DNA of 64,000 nucleotides, taken from contig CM055906.1 of assembly GCA_029582155.1 (NCBI GenBank), positions 14,248,343 through 14,312,342 of the forward strand, read 5' to 3'. A program made the translations under genes and the position numbers. How positions within the stretch are numbered: the stretch's first letter is position 1; every line of letters starts with the position of its first letter. The notes below the pieces were generated by a model. The model ran no database searches and was not told the origin of the DNA. It worked only from the letters and a program-made list of their open reading frames with translations. Positions 58,960 through 64,000 of this stretch are shown here, one piece after another. This DNA is from Panopea generosa. Lineage: Eukaryota > Mollusca > Bivalvia > Adapedonta > Hiatellidae.

Positions 58960-59770
58960 AATGTCAGAATAAGTGTATTGAATTATTTGGAAATGGTATT
59001 TACCCCAGGGGAAGAATTTGCTAAGGCACATAACACACTAGCAGGTCAAGCACAAAAAGAACAAAAAGCTATCTTTAAATTAAACGAATATTTCTTTTAG
59101 TTCACATTTATTTCACCGAAACATAAACTTGATTTGTTTGATATTATTATTATTATTAAGCTCTTTATACCAATGTTAAACTATTCACGTGAAGTATGGT
59201 GTTTTATTCAAGCTAACGCTATAAAACGCTATTAAAGGAGTGCATCAACAATTTTGCAAAAACATATTAGGAGTTATGAAATCTGCACAAAATGACGTTA
59301 CGTAACTATTATAATATATTGGTTATTTTTGTTTAAAAATGAATGATGTCAAATATGTTAAAGTTTTTATTATGATAATTAATGATACTGAAATAAATCA
59401 AAATAAAATTAACTGGGCATCATAAGTAAAACATTTACTAGCATCTTTTGGTTTTTATAATGTTTGGTAACAGCAAAATATCGGGAATGATAAATATTTT
59501 GTTGAAGTAATTAAACAAAGATTAACTTAAAATTTTATAAAAAAAATAGCGAAGCAGATTAGAAAATTCCGCAAGAGCATCTTTCTATAAAATATAAGAA
59601 TAATATAGTGTTCTTGTTAGTGTAAAAATATTGAAAACACGAAATTTTGCATATGACAAGTCGTTACGATATGTCACTCACGCTTGTTTCGCAATTGATT
59701 CTTACCATCTAATTGGTTGTCCTTAAAAGCAACACAGAAATACCAAATCTCTTTATAACATAGTGTTAAT
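58960..59770 (+). mobile_element. LINE ORF2 C-terminal fragment
   Basis: The plus-strand translation, with stops and frame changes, reads VLNYLEMVFTPGEEFAK, AHNTLAGQAQKEQKAIFKLN, ISPKHKLDLFD, PMLNYSREVWCFIQANAI, NDTEINQNKINWAS and HLLASFGFYNVW. This is the post-YADD part of a LINE reverse transcriptase (xxYLGxxFxxGG, LAxQAxKAxFxL, LFDxLxxPILNYGSEVWGF) and its C-terminal extension. Endonuclease and catalytic RT are absent between here and the ORF1-like fragment. Confidence 0.8.
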
Positions 59771-61683
59771 TATATTCCGGCTACTCGAGTTGCGCAGTTA
59801 ATGTCGTTCTGTAGTTAAAGCTAGGTAATCTGGTAATCATAGCAGTTTTATATGATATCGGGATCTTTGTATATAAATCTCTCATTGTATTAAATATTCG
59901 TATATATATTGAACATATTTAAGTTTATTTTGAAATGACACTATCAAACGCTTACACTTTATATAGCAATACTTTGGTTAGGCTAATTCACTTAACTTTT
60001 GACAAGTTAATTGTTTAGTTCATGTTATAAAACTGTCCATTTAACAATCATTTCTCTTCAATGCTTTCGAGTTTAATAAGAGTCTACAATAAATCGAGCT
60101 CATTGATTTGTCCAAAGTGTCAAATATGTACATGTAACTCATGTAAATAATATATTATATATTCTATATTATGATAATGTAACCGAACAAATGTGTTTCA
60201 CGGGAGAATATGATTATCTGTGATATTCGTTTGCAGAAGAAAGGCTTTGTTGAGTTAAAACATGTCGGAGTAAATATCTAATGAATATATACATGTTACA
60301 AAATACAAGATGCAAAATGTTATTTATAGTGGGTATGAGACATAACATAATAAACATATGCTATGTATAGCTACATGTATTGACTAACATAAAATTAAGG
60401 TAAGTGTCGTTAGATCACCCGGCCTCGAAGAACCCTTTTTATTGAGAAGCGACTAAAGTCATGTTTATTATCAGTTCTCTGCGTTAAAATGTTAGGTCTA
60501 AGAAGTTAAGTTACACTAGAGCTAAAAAATGTATCGATTGCAAATTGAAGATGGTTGCACCGCATTTAGATTTAGGAACGCATTCCTTTGGAGCTAGTGG
60601 CGTAACCATGGCAGCGAAATCTTAAGGCGTTACTGACAGGTGTCCGAAGAGACACAGTAGGTGGAAGACCGATCAGGCAAAGTATGGTTACTTGGTAGAT
60701 TCGGTTGAGAAGAGAAATTAAACTTATAAAATAATGATGTAAACATGTACATAAATAAGCTATGCTATACGTAAATGTAGATAAGTGTAGGCCTACACGT
60801 ACACGTACATCTTATGAATTTGAATTTGAAAACTTTTCTAAAATTTATAAGTCTATAAAGCGAAATATTAGTTGTTCTTTCTTTTGAGAGGTTCGTTAAG
60901 ATTTATCAGTTTTCTGCGTTGCTATGTATAGCAGATAACTATTGTCTTAACGGTTCGTGAAATAAATTAAAGGTATTTGAGCACATGAAAAGTTGTCACG
61001 CAACTATTGTCTGGTATTTGGTTTTGAAAATTAGTTCTACGCCAAATTTCAACGTATTCACATCGAGTATCATTTTAAATTCAAATTAACATTAAAAAAA
61101 ATAAAATATTTTCTGAAAAGCGAATAAGGCAAGAGTATATTTTGCATACGATTTATGGCTTTTTATGTATCTTATGTGACACTACAATGTTAAACGTAAC
61201 ATCAAAACAGTTATTGTTCCATACGTTTAAATGTGTTTAATTGATTATTTAGGCAGGTAAATCAACACTGGAGACAAGTTGTCACGTGGTTGCGCTGGTA
61301 TTGCAGGACCATATCATTAATCATTCTGGCTGTATGGTACCTGTTTGATCAGTACTCGTCTTGATTTTTCGTCTTTGCTGTACAGCACATGGTCAAATCG
61401 TACTCCCCCCTCCCACAGGGAGTAGGTTAACGTAGCCGGCTTGCAGAGGCCTGTGACGTATTCCTGTATGTGTGACTGTGTATGCTCATATTGTATTTTA
61501 TGATTTTTCTATATAAAATTGCATGTGTACAACAACCACAAACCACGAACGAACACGCACGTAATAAAGCTCGCTGTATGAAATCATTAGTAGTTGTTAT
61601 GTTATTTGAGAGTTTAGCTAAGTCAGACATATAACATGGACAGCAAGCCTGATGATATCATCTGATTAGATCATGTAAGAATG
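59771..61683. other. AT-rich DNA, nothing firmly recognised
   Basis: A segment at 60300-60336 (AAATACAAGATGCAAAATGT) resembles the LINE tail at 29706-29852, but is too short to call. CAGTTTTCTGCGTT recurs in varied form near 60470 and 60907. No supported gene. Confidence 0.4.
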
Positions 61684-61820
61684 TTACATGGGTGTGAGGC
61701 TCAGATAGAAATGTCCGTCCCGAGGAATAACTGAGGGAACGACGCTCTATCGAGTTCCTGCGCAAAAAGTTATCCCTAGAGATGGAATTTTCTATCTGAA
61801 CCGAAAAAAAAACATGTTAG
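61684..61820. mobile_element. Palindromic MITE-like element, copy 1
   Basis: The left arm (TCAGATAGAAATGTCCGTCC, CGAGGAATAACT, about 61701-61732) is an imperfect reverse complement of the right arm (AGTTATCCCTAGAGATGGAA, TTTTCTATCTGA, about 61768-61799). Outer ends are GTTACATGGG and AACATGTTAG. A second copy lies at 62098-62236 and a half copy at 62628-62694. It has no coding capacity, so it is a foldback element. Confidence 0.75.
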
Positions 61821-61998
61821 ATTATCTTTAATTATCACATTTAATGTTAATTTTATTTCATTTTTTATTAAACATTTTAGACGTCAAACTAAATGTGTAA
61901 CGTCAAAAATGTCAATACGTCGTGTGATAAGTTTACAAGTCACAGCAGGGTAGGATGAGCGGGAACAGCGGTTGCAGAATGAACATATCGTACCCGCC

Positions 61999-62074
61999 AA
62001 AAATACGCGGATATTCTTGTCCGGTATGCAAGAATTTCGTTTCTAGCACACCGGATAAGAATATCTGCATTTTT
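61999..62074. repeat. Inverted repeat, 25-bp arms
   Basis: AAAAATACGCGGATATTCTT, GTCCGGT (61999-62025) pairs with ACCGGATAAGAATATCTGCA, TTTTT (62050-62074) with few mismatches and a 24-bp loop. Confidence 0.8.
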
Positions 62075-62097
62075 AACAGGGTTAGATAAAAAAAAAC

Positions 62098-62236
62098 TTA
62101 CATGGGTTTGTGATTTGGATAGAAAATTCCGTCAGAAGGGATAACTGTTTCGGCGGGCACGAGGCTCTGCCAAATTCTCGCGTAAACAGTTATCTCAAGG
62201 GACAGAATTTTCTTCCCGAATCGGAAAGGACATGAA
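62098..62236. mobile_element. Palindromic MITE-like element, copy 2
   Basis: Ends TTACATGGG and GACATGAATG. Arms TGGATAGAAAATTCCGTCAG, AAGGGATAACTGTTT and AAACAGTTATCTCAAGGGAC, AGAATTTTCTTCCCGA. The unpaired centre GGCGGGCACGAGGCTCTGCC resembles the centre of copy 1 (GGGAACGACGCTCTATCG). Confidence 0.78.
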
Positions 62237-62379
62237 TGATTCTTTTTCTTGCATACCAAATATAATAAAAAATATTTCAACTTATTTTATCATTATTATC
62301 GTTTTATAGCAATCACTTTTAATACGTGAATCATTTGTTTAAACATTTTTATTGTACTTCGATTGTGAAACAAGGTTTC

Positions 62380-62533
62380 AAATCACGCTCGAAGTTTTCC
62401 TGGTTAGGACCACTACTATTCATATGCGGAAAAGTGTATTGCTCAATAACATCACACATAGCCTTGGCGGCGGATCGAACCCATAGCACTCCGATCATGG
62501 GTTTGGTGCTCTACCACTTGACCACGCGCTCCA
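62380..62533 (-). mobile_element. SINE family C, best copy
   Basis: Minus strand: GGAGCGCGTGGTCAAGTGGT, AGAGCACC (A box and D-loop), CTATGGGTTCGATCCGCCGC (B box), then GTGTGATGTTATTGAGCAAT and an end GGAAAACTTCGAGCGTGAT. The head could be mistaken for a tRNA gene, but the 3' end lacks an acceptor stem match and the family has two more copies here. Confidence 0.82.
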
Positions 62534-62550
62534 CGTTAAATCATAATTCG

Positions 62551-62623
62551 TCCCATTGGTGCAAAAAGGTACCAAGTGCCTTCTTCTTTCATATACACTT
62601 GGTACCTTGTTGCACTAATGGGA
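62551..62623. repeat. Inverted repeat, 28-bp arms
   Basis: TCCCATTGGTGCAAAAAGGT, ACCAAGTG (62551-62578) pairs with CACTTGGTACCTTGTTGCAC, TAATGGGA (62596-62623) with two mismatches. The loop is about 17 bp. It lies directly before a half copy of the palindromic MITE. Confidence 0.85.
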
Positions 62624-62627
62624 CTAT

Positions 62628-62694
62628 ATGAGCCTCGTACCCGCCAAAACAGCTATCCCCCGGGACGGATTTTTTCTATCTGAACCCCAAAGTC
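62628..62694. mobile_element. Palindromic MITE-like element, right half only
   Basis: CCTCGTACCCGCCAAAACAG, CTATCCCCCGGGACGGATTT, TTTCTATCTGAACC, CATGTAAG matches the central and right parts of copies 1 and 2. The left arm is missing, so this is a deletion derivative. Confidence 0.7.
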
Positions 62695-63639
62695 ATGTAA
62701 GATTCTTATATTCCAATATGGCAACGTTGTGTCATGCCATAATGAACAGAGTTATAACGTAACGCCCCCAGTGACGTAACACCCCCAGTGCCCATTACTT
62801 AATGCTGTTCAATGATGTTTGCAAAAATTGTTTCTCTTCTTAACTTTTGGAATATTCAGAATCACCTTAATTTGTTATGAATACAATAGACCTTTTGGAA
62901 AGGTTGTATTCAAGAATACTCAAAAGTGACAGAACATTTACTAAAACATGCATAGGCCTACTGTGCATGAATGTAGGTACTTACAATACTGATAAACTCC
63001 CGCTGGACATATGATGACTAGCATTTATAACATTCAAAGTAAGCGCATTAGTTTATTTCTAATGGTCTTAAATACATATTCCAATAATTTGTAGATTTTA
63101 ATGGTTGCCGTGATCACAAGATAACAAAACAGAAGACTCGGTTTAAGGTCTCACTACACATTTGCATTTTGTTTTTTGTTCTATGTAAAATAAGGTCTAG
63201 GATTTCCCTTGTGAAAAAAGAATTCCACGTAGAAATTGTTTGTATTTTTTTTTTCATAGCAGAAATTGTAAACCCACATAAAAATGCACAATAACTGGTA
63301 GGTTGACCACGTTGTTTTTTTAAAGAGGGTGCAGTGACACCTTGAGATGTTTTGAAAAAAAGAAGTCCTCAAATGCTCATAAATATATGGATATGTTGAA
63401 ATCCTTTAAAAGTCACTTTTTTAACACCTGTGATGTCTTATTTCAGCATTTTGCTCTACACATGTGCAGCAAGAAATCATAACTACTATGAACCATATTA
63501 AAAATATTTGAAAACCAAATTAAGCATATGAATCATGTTGCCGTGGGAAAAAAGGAACGCAACTGTGCACTGAGACGTTAAGGGAGAAGGCATGCGCCAC
63601 TTTGTCGACAAAATTTTACTCGCGAGAAAATTACAATTG
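62695..63639. other. AT-rich DNA, nothing recognised
   Basis: A 15-bp near-duplicate, TAACGCCCCCAGTGACGTAACACCCCCAGTG in two pieces (62760-62791), is the only repeat noted. No supported gene. Confidence 0.4.
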
Positions 63640-63816
63640 CTAGAAAGTTACAATTGTAAACAGAAACAATGCTGTTTTTAGCCTTCCGGGAAATATCTGA
63701 CAATTTGTCAATACCATAAACATTGCTAGGATGGTAGGAAATTAAAATTAGTTTTCTAGTGCCAATTGTCATACACTTATGTGCAATTCTTTCTGTTTAC
63801 AATTGTAACTTTCTAG
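63640..63816. mobile_element. Non-autonomous element with 33-bp terminal inverted repeats
   Basis: CTAGAAAGTTACAATTGTAA, ACAGAAACAATGC (63640-63672) and its reverse complement GCAATTCTTTCTGTTTACAA, TTGTAACTTTCTAG (63783-63816) differ at only a couple of bases and enclose about 110 bp without coding capacity. Size and structure fit a MITE. No clear target-site duplication was identified. Confidence 0.75.
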
Positions 63817-64000
63817 TAAAGAATCACCTTCTGTCATCATGAAAAGGCTACAATTGCATGATCAAACATTGAGGGCATGTTTACACGACTCCAGCATATT
63901 TTATTTTATTAATCATGTTAGAAATGTACCTCACCCACTTCAATTTTATAGAGTCAAACAAGCCCTTCTATGGAAATTGGTATTCAAACATTAACTCTAA

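Noticed and set aside
62466-62533. A functional tRNA gene on the minus strand
   Set aside because: A and B boxes are good, but the acceptor stem does not close, and the sequence is the head of a SINE family with further copies at 34355 and 54936. The same reasoning applies to the heads at 8700-8775, 33767 and 42451.

Overview
This is a eukaryotic, animal window. It is AT-rich and intron/intergenic-like, with no operons or dense coding. Most of what can be read is repetitive. Several things point to a mollusc, most likely a bivalve: an NHL-type beta-propeller repeat exon of the kind found in the large molluscan TRIM-like families, a Penelope-like element with a GIY-YIG nuclease domain, decayed LINEs, several tRNA-headed SINE families and small palindromic elements. 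The species cannot be fixed from the sequence. Two 500-N assembly gaps (6729-7228 and 30949-31448) each lie next to a tandem array, so array lengths are minimum values.

Layout. 1-6728: an almost perfectly homogeneous 491/492-bp satellite whose visible variation is one poly-T run; each unit carries a G-quadruplex motif. 7229-8930: low-copy DNA with two SINE copies and a tRNA-like sequence. 8976-17334: about 49 units of a 168-bp (56-codon) repeat encoding an NHL-like propeller blade. It ends in a distinct last blade with a stop codon, but is broken by stops and frameshifts copied between blocks of units, so it reads as a hugely expanded, decayed 3' exon of a TRIM-NHL-like gene. 17335-22650: a LINE remnant with a (TTA)n tail, microsatellites, a 66-bp minisatellite and two copies of a second SINE family, one lying inside the minisatellite.

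22650-29115: probable intron or intergenic DNA with one convincing coding exon (part of a SET domain, 25638-25773), MITE-like elements, and 167-, 310- and 49-bp tandem repeats. 29117-37710: a mosaic of tRNA-derived SINEs and minisatellites. A 38-bp minisatellite matches an internal segment of the SINE and is bordered by SINE sequence, so it probably grew out of a SINE copy.

37710-64000: mostly unique AT-rich DNA with a Penelope-like remnant (39690-40460, minus), three LINE regions (44130-44406 minus; 55199-57040 minus; 58010-59770 plus), more SINE copies, a possible first coding exon (57686-57875), two GC-richer promoter-like patches (45650-45880 and 51840-52330) and a cluster of inverted-repeat elements (61.68-62.70 kb, and 63.64-63.82 kb).

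No complete intact protein-coding gene, no true tRNA or rRNA gene and no CRISPR array was found. The coding signals are the SET exon, the possible exon at 57686-57875 and transposon or repeat-derived frames. The most unusual items are the 168-bp propeller-blade array with its multi-unit block duplications, and the SINE-to-minisatellite conversion.
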